Assembly: GCF_000621145.1 (NCBI RefSeq)
Contig: NZ_JHZB01000003.1
Location: 1-64,000, forward strand
Reading direction: 5' to 3'
Origin: Desulfobulbus elongatus DSM 2908
Lineage (GTDB): Bacteria > Desulfobacterota > Desulfobulbia > Desulfobulbales > Desulfobulbaceae
Length of the DNA: 64,000 nucleotides
In this document: piece by piece, positions 35,428-48,296 of the stretch
How positions within the stretch are numbered: position 1 is the first letter of the stretch
Layout of the letters: the number at the start of each line of letters is the position of its first letter
The notes under the pieces: generated by a model
What the model was told of the DNA's origin: nothing
Database searches by the model: none
The model's input: only the letters and a program-made list of their open reading frames with translations
Program-made: the position numbers and the translations under genes

Positions 35428-37347
35428 ATGGAACAAAGTGTCAACTATCTGGGACTGATCCCGCTCTTTCCCCTGTTGGGGGCGGTTCTCATCGGACTGC
35501 TGCATGTCTTTACCTGCAATCGGACGAAGTTGCCGGAAAAGGTGTATGGCATTCTGGCCTGCGTCGGCCCGGTCCTCTCCTTTGTCATGGCGCTCAAGGT
35601 GTTTGTCGCCCTGAAGGGATTGCCGCCTGAATCGCGTTTTCTCGTTCACAAGGCCTTCACCTGGTTCAGCGTCGGCGATCTCCATATCAACATGGGATTT
35701 CTGGCCGATCCACTGAGCTGCCTGATGCTCCTGTTCGTCACCTTCATCGGCTCGCTCATTCATATCTATTCGATCGGCTACATGGGCGGCGATAAGAACT
35801 ACGGCAAGTTTTTCGCCTACATGAACCTGTTTTTGGGCAGCATGCTGGTGCTGGTGCTCGGCGACGGTCCGGTGGTCATGTTCGTCGGCTGGGAGGGCGT
35901 CGGTCTCTGCTCCTACCTGCTGATCAGCTTCTACAGCGAGGACCGCTCCAATGTCCTGGCCGGCAACAAGGCCTTCATCGTCAACCGCGTCGGCGATCTC
36001 GGCTTCGTTCTCGGCATGTCCTTCCTGTTCTGGGCCATTGGGGCGCAGGGTTTCGATTATCTCTCGCTCAAGGCTCACGTTAACGATCCAGCGATGACGC
36101 AAGGTGTTCTTCTGACCGTCTGCCTGCTGCTCTTTGTCGGCGCCACCGGTAAATCGGCCCAGATTCCCCTCTATGTGTGGCTGCCCGACGCCATGGCCGG
36201 GCCCACCCCGGTTTCGGCGCTCATCCATGCCGCGACCATGGTCACCGCCGGTGTGTATATGGTGGCCCGCTTCAGCTTTCTGTATGCCGAAGTCGCGCTC
36301 GCCGGCAGCATCGTCGCCTGGGTCGGCATTCTCACCGCCCTGCTGGCCGCGATCTTCGGCATGTTCCAGGAAGATATCAAAAAAGTGCTCGCCTATTCGA
36401 CCGTCAGCCAGTTGGGATACATGTTCGCCGGTGTCGGCGTCGCCGCGTACTCGGCCGGTATCTTCCATGTCTTTACCCACGCCTTTTTCAAGGCGCTTCT
36501 CTTCCTCGGGGCCGGTTCGGTGATCTATGCCCTGCATCATGAGCAGAACATCTGGAAAATGGGCGGCCTGAAGAACAAGATGCCCAAAACCTATGTCACC
36601 ATGGTCATCGGCGCCCTGGCACTGGCCGGCTGCCCGCCGTTTTCCGGCTTTTTCAGCAAGGACGAGATCCTCTACAGCGCCCTGGCCACCGGCCACTTCG
36701 GGATATGGGCCGTCGGCGTACTGGTGGCGGGCATGACCGCCTACTATACCTTCCGGATGATTTTCGTCGTCTTCCACGGCGAGCCGCGGGACCATCATGC
36801 CTATGAGCATGCTCAAGAATCCCCTGCGGTCATGACCGTTCCCCTGATCATCCTGGCGGTGGGCGCGCTCTTCGCCGGACTGCTCAACCTGCCCGCCATC
36901 TTCGGCGGCGATCAGATTGTCTCTCACTGGCTGGCGCCCAGCGTGACCGAACACCATCCCCATGCGGGTGTTTTCATCGAAATTCTGGCCATCGGTGCCA
37001 GTGTGGTCGCCTTCGCCATCGGCATCAAGATTGCCTATGCGAAGTTTGGCAAAGGTGCGCCCGAACCGTCGTTTACAGGGTTCGCCGATTTCGCCTATCA
37101 CAAATTCTATGTCGATGAACTGTACGACAAGGTTATCGTTCAACCGTATAAGGCTATTGGCTCCAGCATCTGGAAGGTGATCGAACCGAATGTCACCGAT
37201 GCCCCGGTCAAGGGCGTCGCCAGATTGTATATGGTCCTTGGCACAGCCTTCAAGGTCTTCCAGGTGGGCTACGTCAGGGTCTATGCTCTCTACATGGTCC
37301 TGGGGCTGAGTCTCATGAGCCTGCTTCTCTCTCAATCGTTGAACTGA
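35428..37347 (+). CDS. nuoL: NADH-quinone oxidoreductase subunit L
   Basis: A 639-residue antiporter-like proton-pumping subunit with about 16 helices. Signatures are MFVGWEGVGLCSYLLISFY (pump Glu), LPDAMAGPTPVSALIHAATMVTAG (Lys/His channel) and FSKDEIL. The C-terminal lateral helix and anchor lie at about 560-639. It starts four bases after nuoK. Confidence 0.95.
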   Translation: MEQSVNYLGLIPLFPLLGAVLIGLLHVFTCNRTKLPEKVYGILACVGPVLSFVMALKVFVALKGLPPESRFLVHKAFTWFSVGDLHINMGFLADPLSCLMLLFVTFIGSLIHIYSIGYMGGDKNYGKFFAYMNLFLGSMLVLVLGDGPVVMFVGWEGVGLCSYLLISFYSEDRSNVLAGNKAFIVNRVGDLGFVLGMSFLFWAIGAQGFDYLSLKAHVNDPAMTQGVLLTVCLLLFVGATGKSAQIPLYVWLPDAMAGPTPVSALIHAATMVTAGVYMVARFSFLYAEVALAGSIVAWVGILTALLAAIFGMFQEDIKKVLAYSTVSQLGYMFAGVGVAAYSAGIFHVFTHAFFKALLFLGAGSVIYALHHEQNIWKMGGLKNKMPKTYVTMVIGALALAGCPPFSGFFSKDEILYSALATGHFGIWAVGVLVAGMTAYYTFRMIFVVFHGEPRDHHAYEHAQESPAVMTVPLIILAVGALFAGLLNLPAIFGGDQIVSHWLAPSVTEHHPHAGVFIEILAIGASVVAFAIGIKIAYAKFGKGAPEPSFTGFADFAYHKFYVDELYDKVIVQPYKAIGSSIWKVIEPNVTDAPVKGVARLYMVLGTAFKVFQVGYVRVYALYMVLGLSLMSLLLSQSLN

Positions 37348-37362
37348 TAAGAAGGTGAAAGA

Positions 37363-38883
37363 ATGTTCGAACATGTCCTTTCCGTCATAATCTTTCTGCC
37401 CATTCTTGCCGGGTTGATCCTGTTGGCGACCCCGGCGAGCAGGAGCGTCGCCCGATTCACGGGACTGGCCGTCTCCTTGGCCACGCTTGTGCTGAGTCTC
37501 GACCTCTATGCGGGATTTCAGGCAACCGGTCATCTCGAATTCGTGGAAAACATTCCGTGGATCGAGTCGCTGGGCATTTCCTATGCCCTTGGCGTCGACG
37601 GCATCAGCCTGTTCATCCTCATGGCCGGCTCGGTCTTGCTGCCCCTGGTCTACTTCGTCTTCGGGACCAGGGAAAAGGGCTACTACGCCAACCTGCTGCT
37701 CGTTCAGGGAGCCATGGCCGGTGCGGTGTGCGCCGCGGACATGATTCTGTTCTATATCTTCTGGGAAGTCATGCTGCTGCCGGTTTTCTTCATGCTCGGC
37801 CTCTACGGCGGCCCGCAGCGGTTGCCGGCGACCCTGAAGATAACGCTGTACACCATTGCCGGCTCCCTGCTCATGCTGGCGGCGATCGTCTACCTCGGGG
37901 TCAGCTATCACGCCCAGTTCGGCGAGTGGAGCTTTGCCATGGATAAAATGGCGGCACTCAACCTCACGGGCCGGGTGGCCGCAGTCGCCTTCTTTGGCTT
38001 CATGATCGCCTTTGCCATCAAGATCCCGCTCTTTCCGTTCCACACCTGGCTGCCGGACGCCTATACCGAGGCACCGACGGCAACGACCTTCGTCCTCTCC
38101 GCGATCATGGCCAAGATCGGTGTCTACGGTGTCATCCGCTTCGTCGTGCCGGTCTTTGATCTGGAATTTGCCCGGTTTGCCATCCTTTTGGCCTATGCCG
38201 GCGTCATCGGCATGATGTACTGCGGGCTTGCCGCGATTGCCCAGAAGGATTTCAAGCGCATGCTCGCCTTTTCCTCCGCCTCCCACATGGGTGTGATCGC
38301 CTTGGGCGTTTTCTGTATGAACATCCAGGCCCTGACCGGGAGCATCTACCAGATTGTCGCTCATGCCACCAGCACGGGCGTCCTGTTTCTGTTCGCGGGC
38401 ATCCTGGAAGAGCGGACCAACACCCGGACCATCGACGACTTGGGCGGCATAGCCGCCAAGGCGCCGGTCTTTGCCCTCTATTTCGCCATTGCCATGCTTG
38501 CTTCGGTCGGGTTGCCGGGGACCAGCGGATTTATCGGCGAATTCATGATCGTGCTGGGCGCAATCAAATTCAACACCGCGGTCGGCGTCCTTGCCGGTAC
38601 GACCTTGATCATCGGTGTTTGCTACATGCTGTGGATGTTCCAGCGGGTCTTTTTTGAAAAGACCGCCAGCCGTTCCGAGAATTTCAAGGAGTTGAGCCTG
38701 GTGGAAGGATTGGCGTTTTTGCCGGTCATTCTCCTGATCATCGTGATGGGCATCTATCCCCATCCCTTCCTCAGCAAGATCACTCCGTCGACGGCGTTGC
38801 AGTTTGCGCAACCGGCGTCCGTCGTTGCGCAGGCGCCTGCATCCAACGCTCAGAATCTTGGGCTCACCATTGAACAGAAATAA
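37363..38883 (+). CDS. nuoM: NADH-quinone oxidoreductase subunit M
   Basis: A 506-residue antiporter-like subunit. It has FYIFWEVMLLPVFFMLGLYGG (pump Glu), LPDAYTEAPTATTFVLSAIM and GLPGTSGFIGEFM. It starts behind AAGGTGAAAG. Helix number (14) and length are normal. Confidence 0.95.
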   Translation: MFEHVLSVIIFLPILAGLILLATPASRSVARFTGLAVSLATLVLSLDLYAGFQATGHLEFVENIPWIESLGISYALGVDGISLFILMAGSVLLPLVYFVFGTREKGYYANLLLVQGAMAGAVCAADMILFYIFWEVMLLPVFFMLGLYGGPQRLPATLKITLYTIAGSLLMLAAIVYLGVSYHAQFGEWSFAMDKMAALNLTGRVAAVAFFGFMIAFAIKIPLFPFHTWLPDAYTEAPTATTFVLSAIMAKIGVYGVIRFVVPVFDLEFARFAILLAYAGVIGMMYCGLAAIAQKDFKRMLAFSSASHMGVIALGVFCMNIQALTGSIYQIVAHATSTGVLFLFAGILEERTNTRTIDDLGGIAAKAPVFALYFAIAMLASVGLPGTSGFIGEFMIVLGAIKFNTAVGVLAGTTLIIGVCYMLWMFQRVFFEKTASRSENFKELSLVEGLAFLPVILLIIVMGIYPHPFLSKITPSTALQFAQPASVVAQAPASNAQNLGLTIEQK

Positions 38884-38898
38884 GGCCGGATTGGAATC

Positions 38899-40317
38899 AT
38901 GACGAACGATTTAATGCTATTGATGCCACTGATCATTGTTGGTGCAGGGGCGATTCTGTTGATGATCGCCTCGACCTATGACAAATTCACGCATGAACTT
39001 GCGGCTTATGGCAGCGCGGGTGTCTTTGCCGTGGCGTTTCTTGTTCAGCTTTCCTCCTGCATTGCTGGCAATGTCGCACCGTTCTCCGAAGTCTTTAACG
39101 GCATTCTGGTGGTGAGCAATTTTTCCAAGGCGGCCGGTCTGATCATTCTCGCCTGCGGCTGCTTCACTGCCCTGAGTTCCCAAACCTATTTCAGGCGCAA
39201 CAATTTTTGCAGCCCGGAATACTACAGCCTGACCGCGTTTGCCGCTGCCGGCATGCTGCTGCTCACCATGGCGCAAGAACTGATCAGCGTGTTCATCGCC
39301 CTTGAGATCATGTCGCTGGCCATCTATATTCTGGTTGGCTATGACCGGAAAAACGTGATCAGCACCGAGGCCGTCCTCAAATACCTCATGCTGGGCGCTT
39401 TCGCCGGTGCCTTTTTCGTCATGGGCAGCGCCCTTGTCTACGGGGCGGCCGGGAGCACCAAATTCGTCAAGATCGGCCAATATCTGGCGGCGAATGGCAT
39501 GCTGCATTCGCCGGTCATGATTGGTGGCGCCTTTTTCATCATGGTCGCCTTTCTTTTCAAAGCCGCCGCCTTTCCCTTCCATGCCTGGGTGGTCGACGTG
39601 TATGATGGCGCCTCCGTTCCCGTGACCGGATATATGGCCACCGCACTCAAAACAGCCATTTTCGCGGTGTTCGCCAATTTTCTCGTCATTGACGGGGCCC
39701 TGCAGCACAAATGGATCACCTTCCTGTTCTACATCTCCGTGCTGACGATGTTTGTCGGCAACCTGATCGCCATCGGCCAGCAGTCCCTGAAACGGATGCT
39801 GGCGGCCTCCGGTATCGTCCATTCCGGCTACCTGCTCATCGCTTTGGTCGCCGTAGGCACCAAGGATTTCACCGGCAGCGTGATTGCCTTCTATCTGGCT
39901 GCCTATGCCGCCAGCACTCTGGGCATTTTCACGGCGCTCTCCTATCTCGGCGGAACAGGCGAGGCGCGCAAGACGTTCGACGATTTCAAGGGGCTTGCCA
40001 AGGCACGGCCGTACTCGGCTGCGGCCATCTCCATTTTTCTGCTGTCCATGGCCGGTATCCCGCCGACCGCGGGCTTCATGGGGAAATTCTATATTATCAC
40101 CAGCGCCATCGATGCCGGCCAGATCACCTTGGCGGTCCTCGGTATCGTCAGCAGTATCATTTCCATGTGGTATTACCTGCGGCTGATCATTGCCATGTAC
40201 TTTCATGAGGCAAGCGAGCAGTTCGACGAACCGGCCCCCTCTTCCCTGGCGCCGGTCTGCACCTTCATCCTTGTCCTCTGCGTGTTTGCCATCAGCCTGT
40301 ATCCGATCGCGGTCTGA
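38899..40317 (+). CDS. nuoN: NADH-quinone oxidoreductase subunit N
   Basis: A 472-residue antiporter-like subunit and last gene of the operon. It has VFIALEIMSLAIYILVGYDR, FPFHAWVVDVYDGASVPVTGYMATALKTA and MAGIPPTAGFMGKFYI. It completes nuoA, B, CD, E to N in canonical order, so the complex should be a full proton-pumping NADH dehydrogenase. A terminator follows at 40352. Confidence 0.95.
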   Translation: MTNDLMLLMPLIIVGAGAILLMIASTYDKFTHELAAYGSAGVFAVAFLVQLSSCIAGNVAPFSEVFNGILVVSNFSKAAGLIILACGCFTALSSQTYFRRNNFCSPEYYSLTAFAAAGMLLLTMAQELISVFIALEIMSLAIYILVGYDRKNVISTEAVLKYLMLGAFAGAFFVMGSALVYGAAGSTKFVKIGQYLAANGMLHSPVMIGGAFFIMVAFLFKAAAFPFHAWVVDVYDGASVPVTGYMATALKTAIFAVFANFLVIDGALQHKWITFLFYISVLTMFVGNLIAIGQQSLKRMLAASGIVHSGYLLIALVAVGTKDFTGSVIAFYLAAYAASTLGIFTALSYLGGTGEARKTFDDFKGLAKARPYSAAAISIFLLSMAGIPPTAGFMGKFYIITSAIDAGQITLAVLGIVSSIISMWYYLRLIIAMYFHEASEQFDEPAPSSLAPVCTFILVLCVFAISLYPIAV

Positions 40318-40351
40318 CGGTGCATTGAGTTCATTTCTTCTCGTCTGTCCG

Positions 40352-40394
40352 GGGAAGAAGAGGCTGCCCGCCTCTTCTTCCCTTTTTTTCTTTT
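40352..40394 (+). terminator. Terminator of the nuo operon
   Basis: A perfect 12-base stem: GGGAAGAAGAGG (40352-40363) pairs with CCTCTTCTTCCC (40371-40382) over a 7-base loop. It is followed by TTTTTTTCTTTT. It begins 35 bases after the nuoN stop. Confidence 0.93.
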
Positions 40395-40498
40395 CATTGA
40401 ACGTGTATGAAAAGCCAAGCCTGTTGCGCGCCCTTGCACCGTGATTCCTGTCCTCTCTCCTGAACGTCCGGTGCGGGGTTTCATCGGTCGGTTCGCGT

Positions 40499-43131
<2,633 letters not shown>

Positions 43132-43135
<4 letters not shown>

Positions 43136-44805
43136 CCCGCCTGTTGGCCCTGCTGCTGCTGTGCCTGGCGGTGGGGATAAGTGCCTCTCTGCTGGCCGTC
43201 CGTCCCACCGACGACGTCGAACTGGTGGACTATTTCCCCGAAGATACGCTTGTTTTCATAGAGTGGGAGCAGGCGGCCGGACTGGGGGAGCGTTGGCGAC
43301 TCGATCAGGTCGGGAAAACGGTGCCGCCGTCGACATGGTTCCAATTCCTGGAGCAGGCGGGAGGAAGCGATGCCCTGATCGGCGAGGCGCGCCGGGCGGT
43401 CCTTGCCTGGGAGACATGCGTCAACCACCCCGCCGTGGCCTCCCTGCTGGGCAGCAGCGCGGCATTCGCCCTGCTGCCGGAACCCGCCGGGCAGGCCGAT
43501 TTTTTTCCGTCCCGGCAGTGGGTTGTGGCTGTGCGGGTCGATGCCGACGCGTCCGAGCACCGATTCGAGGAATGGTTCGGCCGGATCCGGTCACGCCGGA
43601 CCATCGGCTACCAGGGGGAACGCCTCCTGCACCTCGTTGCCGATGACGGCCAGGAGGTGTTCTGCTGGCAGCACCGGAATGTCGTCCTGCTGGCCGGCGA
43701 GCAGTCGCTGATTCGGCGATGCATCGACCAGAATCTCCGGCGCATGGTCCGGACGCGCACCGGACTGTTCCTGAACACAGCGTATCAGCGTTTGCGCCGG
43801 TTGAACAAGAGCCGGGCAGATATCTTTTGCTACATCGACCTCGAGCGGCTTCGCCAGCGGCTGCCGCTGGTACGGGCAATCGAATCCGCCAGCGGCGGCC
43901 GGCTGCCCCGGCAACTCGCGTTCTGCCACCGTGCCGTCGCGGGTGCAAGCCAGTGGGGAATCGGCGCCCTGGTCGGCAGGGAGTCGACCAGGGCCTTTGC
44001 CGCCCGGCATCAACTGGCGCCGCCGGTCCGGCAACCGCTTCCGGGGCCGATGGTGCGGGAGACCGAACTCGCCCTGTGGACCAACTGGTTCAAACCGAAA
44101 TACCTGTGGGATTTCGTCCGGCAACAGGCCGGCGATGAGGTGGCGTCCCTGATGGCTGCGGTCGGTCAGCAGCTGTCCGAGGCCGCAGGCACCTCGCTGG
44201 ACGATTTTTTTGATGTCTTTGGCGGTGAGTTCGGGGTAATGATGATCGAGCAACCGATCGAACATCAATCACCCCGATCCCTGGGCTGCCTGCTCGTCGC
44301 CGTGCGGGACCGGCCCGCCGTGGCGGCGATGATCGAACGACTGGTGGCAGGTCTGCAGGTGATCACGGTCGAGTCCGGCAACCTGGAGATCGCTTCGGTG
44401 ATGCTGGCCGGCGGCCTGCTGCAACCGGCCTATGCCCTGCTGGACCATCACCTCATCCTGGCCGACAGCGTGGAACTGGTCGAGCTGGCCCGGCGGCAGC
44501 TGCTGCACGACGGTCCTGGCGGCGGCCGGTCCGGGCGGCGGGGTGACGAAGGCGGGCAGGGCAATGTGGCGGTTTTCGTCCGGGTGGGAGAGATGGCCGA
44601 ACGCCTGGCGCCGCTGTTGACCCTGCTGGCCAAGGAGACGGGTGAGCGGAACCGGGTGTTGTCGCACGAAGGCCGGCGGTTTGTCCGGGAGATCGGCCTG
44701 CCGCTGCTGACGGCGCTCCGAACCGTGTCCACGGGCCGGCTCCAGGGGTACGTCGCCGACGATACCCTCTTTATGGAACTGGAGTATACGCCGCAACGGG
44801 ATTGA
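43132..44805 (+). CDS. Exported protein of unknown function, coupled to the hybrid kinase
   Basis: A 557-residue protein with an N-terminal signal peptide or anchor (LLALLLLCLAVGISASLLAV). The mature part opens with VELVDYFPEDTLVFIEWEQ, resembling the start of DUF3352-like exported proteins, but I cannot place it firmly. It is rich in Arg and Leu and has no recognised catalytic motif. A Gly-rich low-complexity stretch lies near 463-478. ATG overlaps the kinase stop, so the two are co-translated and the protein could assist periplasmic sensing (inference from context). It ends where the next small gene begins. Confidence 0.65.
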
Positions 44806-44849
44806 GCCGCCCGTTCTTGTGGCGTGGCTCCGTGCAGGAACGAGCCGTT

Positions 44850-45218
44850 ATGGAACAATTGGTTGCCGAACTGAAGAAAATGCTGCCGTTCAAGGAAACG
44901 ACCGCGCCGGGCGACATCGTGTTGATCGCCGCCAAACAGCCACAGATGCTGCTCTACGCGGTGGTGGGCGAAATCGTCCGCGACGAGACCCGCAAGGCCG
45001 AGTGGTGGCACGTGACCCTGCATCTGCTCTCCATCCCGATGCAGACGGTGGTCTGGACGCTGCGCACCCCCCAGTTCACCGGCCGGGAAATCTTCACCAT
45101 GGGCGGCGAGGGCCGGTTCGTCCAGGCGGTTCGGCTCGAGGGTAGGCCGCCCGGCCCGGTTGACCAAGGACAGGGAAATAAGCGCGATCAGCGGCCGGGA
45201 TTGCGGATTGTCAAGTGA
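44850..45218 (+). CDS. Small conserved-looking protein of unknown function before ptsH
   Basis: A 122-residue protein: a helical N-terminus (MEQLVAELKKMLPF) then a beta-rich core (GDIVLIAAKQPQMLLYAVVGEI, EWWHVTLHLLSIPMQTVVWTL, FTGREIFTMGGEGRFV). A basic, probably disordered tail follows. ATG 44850 with AGGAAC upstream is chosen. A TTG at 44802 overlapping the previous stop is the alternative start. The TGA overlaps the ATG of the HPr gene. I do not recognise the family. The position suggests co-expression with the HPr/Enzyme I relay. Confidence 0.6.
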   Translation: MEQLVAELKKMLPFKETTAPGDIVLIAAKQPQMLLYAVVGEIVRDETRKAEWWHVTLHLLSIPMQTVVWTLRTPQFTGREIFTMGGEGRFVQAVRLEGRPPGPVDQGQGNKRDQRPGLRIVK

Positions 45219-45502
45219 TGCGGGCTGAACAGGTCGTCGTCATCGGCAACGAACGGGGGATACATGGCCGGGTCGCGACCCGGCTCGCCGGGATGGCGGC
45301 GAGCCATGGCGTGCATCTTTTCCTCCGCCACGGCGAGGAGACGGTGGAATGCAGCTCGATCCTCGATGTCCTGGCCCTGGCCCTGGCGCGGGGCACCGCC
45401 GTCGGCCTGGTGGCCGAGGGGGCGCAGGCCGAAAGCGCGCTGGCCGCCGCCATCGAGATTATCAATGCCCAGGATGATTCGGACCATGACCCACCCGGAT
45501 AA
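45218..45502 (+). CDS. ptsH: Phosphocarrier protein HPr
   Basis: A 94-residue HPr-like protein. The active-site region is GNERGIHGRVATRLAGMA with the phosphoacceptor H16. ECSSILDVLALALARG matches the helix containing the regulatory Ser of HPr. ATG 45218 (TGATG overlap with the previous stop) is preferred, and GTG 45215 is an alternative. It overlaps ptsI by 17 bases. No EII genes follow, so it may serve regulation rather than sugar uptake. Confidence 0.88.
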   Translation: MRAEQVVVIGNERGIHGRVATRLAGMAASHGVHLFLRHGEETVECSSILDVLALALARGTAVGLVAEGAQAESALAAAIEIINAQDDSDHDPPG

Positions 45503-47285
45503 GGAAGACAACCAGATACCTTCAGGGCGCAGCCTGCAGGGAATCGGCGTTTCCCCCGGCATCGTGGCCGCCACCGTGGTGGTCCTCAAGCGGCAGACCT
45601 TGCGGACCGGGTGGTACCATCTGCCGGCCGACCACATTGAAAAGGAGGTGGACCGCTTTGCCGGCGCGATCAAGGCCGCCGGCGACGAACTGCTGCATCT
45701 GCGCGAGAAGCTGGCCGACGACCTAGCCGACGCCCTGTCGATCATCGATTCCCACCTGTTGATGCTCAAGGACCGGATGATGGTCGAGCGGACCATGGCC
45801 CTCATCCGGAACAACAACGTCAATGCCGAATGGGCGCTGGCGCAGGCCCTGAGCGAGATCAAGGAACGGTTCGATCGGATCGACGACCCCTACATCAGGG
45901 AGCGGTTCGCCGACATCAAGCATGTCGCCGACCGGGTTTTCGACCTGCTCTCCGGGCGGGAACACGGGCCGCTTTCGGGCGAGGACCAGCCGGTCATTCT
46001 GGTGGCCAACGATTTTTCCCCCGAAGACACGCTGCGCATGCAGGCCAGCAGCGTCCATGGCTTTCTGACCGAGAAGGGCGGCATCACCTCCCATACCGCC
46101 ATCGTCGCCCGTTCCCTCGGCCTGCCGGCGGTGGTCGGCATCGAACACGCCACCTCGCTGCTGACCACGGGCGACCTCATCATCCTCGACGGCGGCAGCG
46201 GCCGGATCACTCTCCATCCCGAGCCCGCGGAACTCCAGCGGGTGCAGGAGGGCAACCGGCAGGACCGTCTCCTGGCCGAGGAACTGGACCACTACGTCCA
46301 TCTGGCGTCGGAAACCATGGACGGGTTCACGGTCCGTCTGAGCGCCAACATCGAAACGCTGGGCGAGCTGCCCGCCGTGCTCCGTTTCGGTTCCGAGGGC
46401 ATTGGCCTGTTCCGCAGCGAGTTCGACTATTTCAACGGTCGCCGGCCGCCCAGCGAAGAACAACTGCTGTCCACCTACCAGCAACTGCTGGCCACCATGG
46501 CGCCTTATCCGGTGACCGTGCGCACCCTCGACGTGGGCGGCGACAAGTTCCTCAACCGCTTTCCGGGCAACAAGGCCTGGCTGGACCGGGAACGCAACCC
46601 CGCCCTCGGCCTCCGCTCCATCCGCTTCTCCTTGTATGAGCGGGACCTGTTCCGCAGCCAGTTGCGGGCCCTGTTGCGGGCTTCGGTCCATGGCCGGCTG
46701 CGGATTCTCCTCCCGCTCATTTCGGCGCCGGTGGAATTGCGCCAGGTCAAGGCGATCGTCGCCGAGGTGCTGGCGGAACTGGCCGGAGAAGGGCTGCCCG
46801 TGGCCGAGGATGTCGAAATCGGCATGATGGTGGAGGTGCCCAGCGCCGTGGTCATGGCCGATGTCTTTGCCGCGGAGGTCGATTTCTTCGCCATCGGCAC
46901 CAACGATCTGATCCAGTATTCGCTGGCCATCGACCGGGGCAACCAGTACGTCGCCCATCTGTACGAGCCGTTTCACCCAGCGGTGCTGCGCATGATCCAG
47001 CAGACCGTGGAGGCCGGCCATGCCCGCAACATTCCGGTTTCCCTCTGCGGCGAAATGGCCGGCGATCCCCTGTGCGCCCCGGTGCTGATGGGCATGGGGC
47101 TAGACGAATTGTCGATGCGGCCGGCGGTGGTGCCCCGGGTCAAGCGGCTGCTTCGCCACTGTCGCAGCGAGGAGTTGCGGCGGATCGCCCAGCAGACGTT
47201 GCAATGCGGCGACAGCGAGCAGGTCCGCGATCTGCTCGCCAGGGAATTGCCCCATCTCTATCCCAGGGAGTTTTATCAGGGATGA
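45486..47285 (+). CDS. ptsI: PTS Enzyme I (PEP-protein phosphotransferase)
   Basis: A 599-residue Enzyme I, slightly longer than the usual 575. It starts phosphotransfer from PEP to HPr. GIGVSPGIVAA opens the N-terminal domain and GGITSHTAIVARSLGLPAVVG holds the active His (H203). The PEP-binding barrel shows GIGLFRSEFDYF, VTVRTLDVGGDK, NPALGLRSIR, GMMVEVPSAV, DFFAIGTNDLIQYSLAIDR and SLCGEMAGDP with the catalytic Cys. All key residues appear present. ATGA overlap with thiL at 47282-47285. Confidence 0.94.
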   Translation: MTHPDKEDNQIPSGRSLQGIGVSPGIVAATVVVLKRQTLRTGWYHLPADHIEKEVDRFAGAIKAAGDELLHLREKLADDLADALSIIDSHLLMLKDRMMVERTMALIRNNNVNAEWALAQALSEIKERFDRIDDPYIRERFADIKHVADRVFDLLSGREHGPLSGEDQPVILVANDFSPEDTLRMQASSVHGFLTEKGGITSHTAIVARSLGLPAVVGIEHATSLLTTGDLIILDGGSGRITLHPEPAELQRVQEGNRQDRLLAEELDHYVHLASETMDGFTVRLSANIETLGELPAVLRFGSEGIGLFRSEFDYFNGRRPPSEEQLLSTYQQLLATMAPYPVTVRTLDVGGDKFLNRFPGNKAWLDRERNPALGLRSIRFSLYERDLFRSQLRALLRASVHGRLRILLPLISAPVELRQVKAIVAEVLAELAGEGLPVAEDVEIGMMVEVPSAVVMADVFAAEVDFFAIGTNDLIQYSLAIDRGNQYVAHLYEPFHPAVLRMIQQTVEAGHARNIPVSLCGEMAGDPLCAPVLMGMGLDELSMRPAVVPRVKRLLRHCRSEELRRIAQQTLQCGDSEQVRDLLARELPHLYPREFYQG

Positions 47286-48295
47286 ACGAGCGCCAGATTA
47301 TCGACCACATCGCCGCCCTGGCCGGCCGTCCGGACAAACGGCTGATCAAAGGCATCGGCGACGACTGCGCCGTGGTGGCCAAGGACGGCCGCCTGGTCTG
47401 GCTGCTCACCATGGATACCCTGATCGAGGGCATCCACTTCGACACGGCCTTCCATCCCCCGGAAAAACTGGGCCGCAAGGCGGTGTCGGTCAATGTCAGC
47501 GATATCGGGGCCATGGGCGGCCGGCCGGTCTTCGTGCTTCTCTCCATCGGCATGCCCCCGTCCTTCGAGCCCTCCTGGTTCCGGGCCTTTGCCAAAGGGT
47601 TGGCCGAGGGGTGCCGGGACTACGGCTGCCTGCTCATCGGCGGCGACACGGTTGCCAGCCCCCAGGGTTTCAATTGTTCCCTGACCGCCATTGGCGAGGC
47701 GGAGGCGGACCGGGTCGTCTACCGCAGTGGCGCCCGGCCGGGTGATACCGTCTGGGTCAGCGGCCTGCTGGGATGTGCCGCCGCCGGGCTGGAACTGCTG
47801 CGGCAGGGACTCGGCGCCGCCTCCGCTGCCTTTGCCCCGCTTGTGGAGCAGCACCTCAACCCCACGGCCAGGGTCGATCTGGGACAGCGGCTGGGCGAAA
47901 GCGGTCTGGCGCACGCGATGATGGATCTCTCCGACGGTCTGGCTACCGATCTGGCCCACCTTTGCACGCAGTCCGGGGTGGGGGCGCGGATTGCGGCCCG
48001 GGATCTGCCCGGCCCGGCCGCTCTCGCCGAGGCGGCCCGTCTCGCCGGCGCCGACCCGGAGCGATGGGCCATCGGCGGCGGCGAGGACTACGAACTGCTG
48101 TTCACCGCCGCTGCCGACGCCCGCGACCGGCTGCTCGCCCTCGGCCGTGCCTGCGGGCTGCCGCTTACGCCGATCGGTACCATCGTCGCAGGCGAGGGCG
48201 TGGTGCTGGTCAAAGAGCGGCCCGACGGCACAGGCGAGGAGGTCGGCATCGCCTATCAGGGGTACGACCATTTCCGCGACAGGGCAGGGGAGTAG
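47282..48295 (+). CDS. thiL: Thiamine-monophosphate kinase
   Basis: A 337-residue ThiL that phosphorylates thiamine monophosphate to the diphosphate cofactor. Motifs are KGIGDDCAVV, LTMDTLIEGIHF, KAVSVNVSDIGAMGGRP, LIGGDTVASP, MMDLSDGLATDL and GGGEDYELLFT, all typical of the family. Thiamine diphosphate is needed by pyruvate-converting enzymes, which may explain the link to the neighbouring PEP/pyruvate genes (inference). It overlaps ptsI and sits one base before the next gene. Confidence 0.94.
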   Translation: MNERQIIDHIAALAGRPDKRLIKGIGDDCAVVAKDGRLVWLLTMDTLIEGIHFDTAFHPPEKLGRKAVSVNVSDIGAMGGRPVFVLLSIGMPPSFEPSWFRAFAKGLAEGCRDYGCLLIGGDTVASPQGFNCSLTAIGEAEADRVVYRSGARPGDTVWVSGLLGCAAAGLELLRQGLGAASAAFAPLVEQHLNPTARVDLGQRLGESGLAHAMMDLSDGLATDLAHLCTQSGVGARIAARDLPGPAALAEAARLAGADPERWAIGGGEDYELLFTAAADARDRLLALGRACGLPLTPIGTIVAGEGVVLVKERPDGTGEEVGIAYQGYDHFRDRAGE

Positions 48296-48296
48296 G

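Noticed and set aside
35404-38811. A 1135-codon open frame on the minus strand
   Set aside because: It lies antisense to nuoL and nuoM, has shadow-type composition (rich in Asp, Glu, Gly, His, Gln) and no family motif. It arises from high GC at third positions.
45006-45024. TGGCACG...CTGCAT resembling a sigma-54 promoter
   Set aside because: The GG to GC distance is one base too long and it lies inside a coding region.
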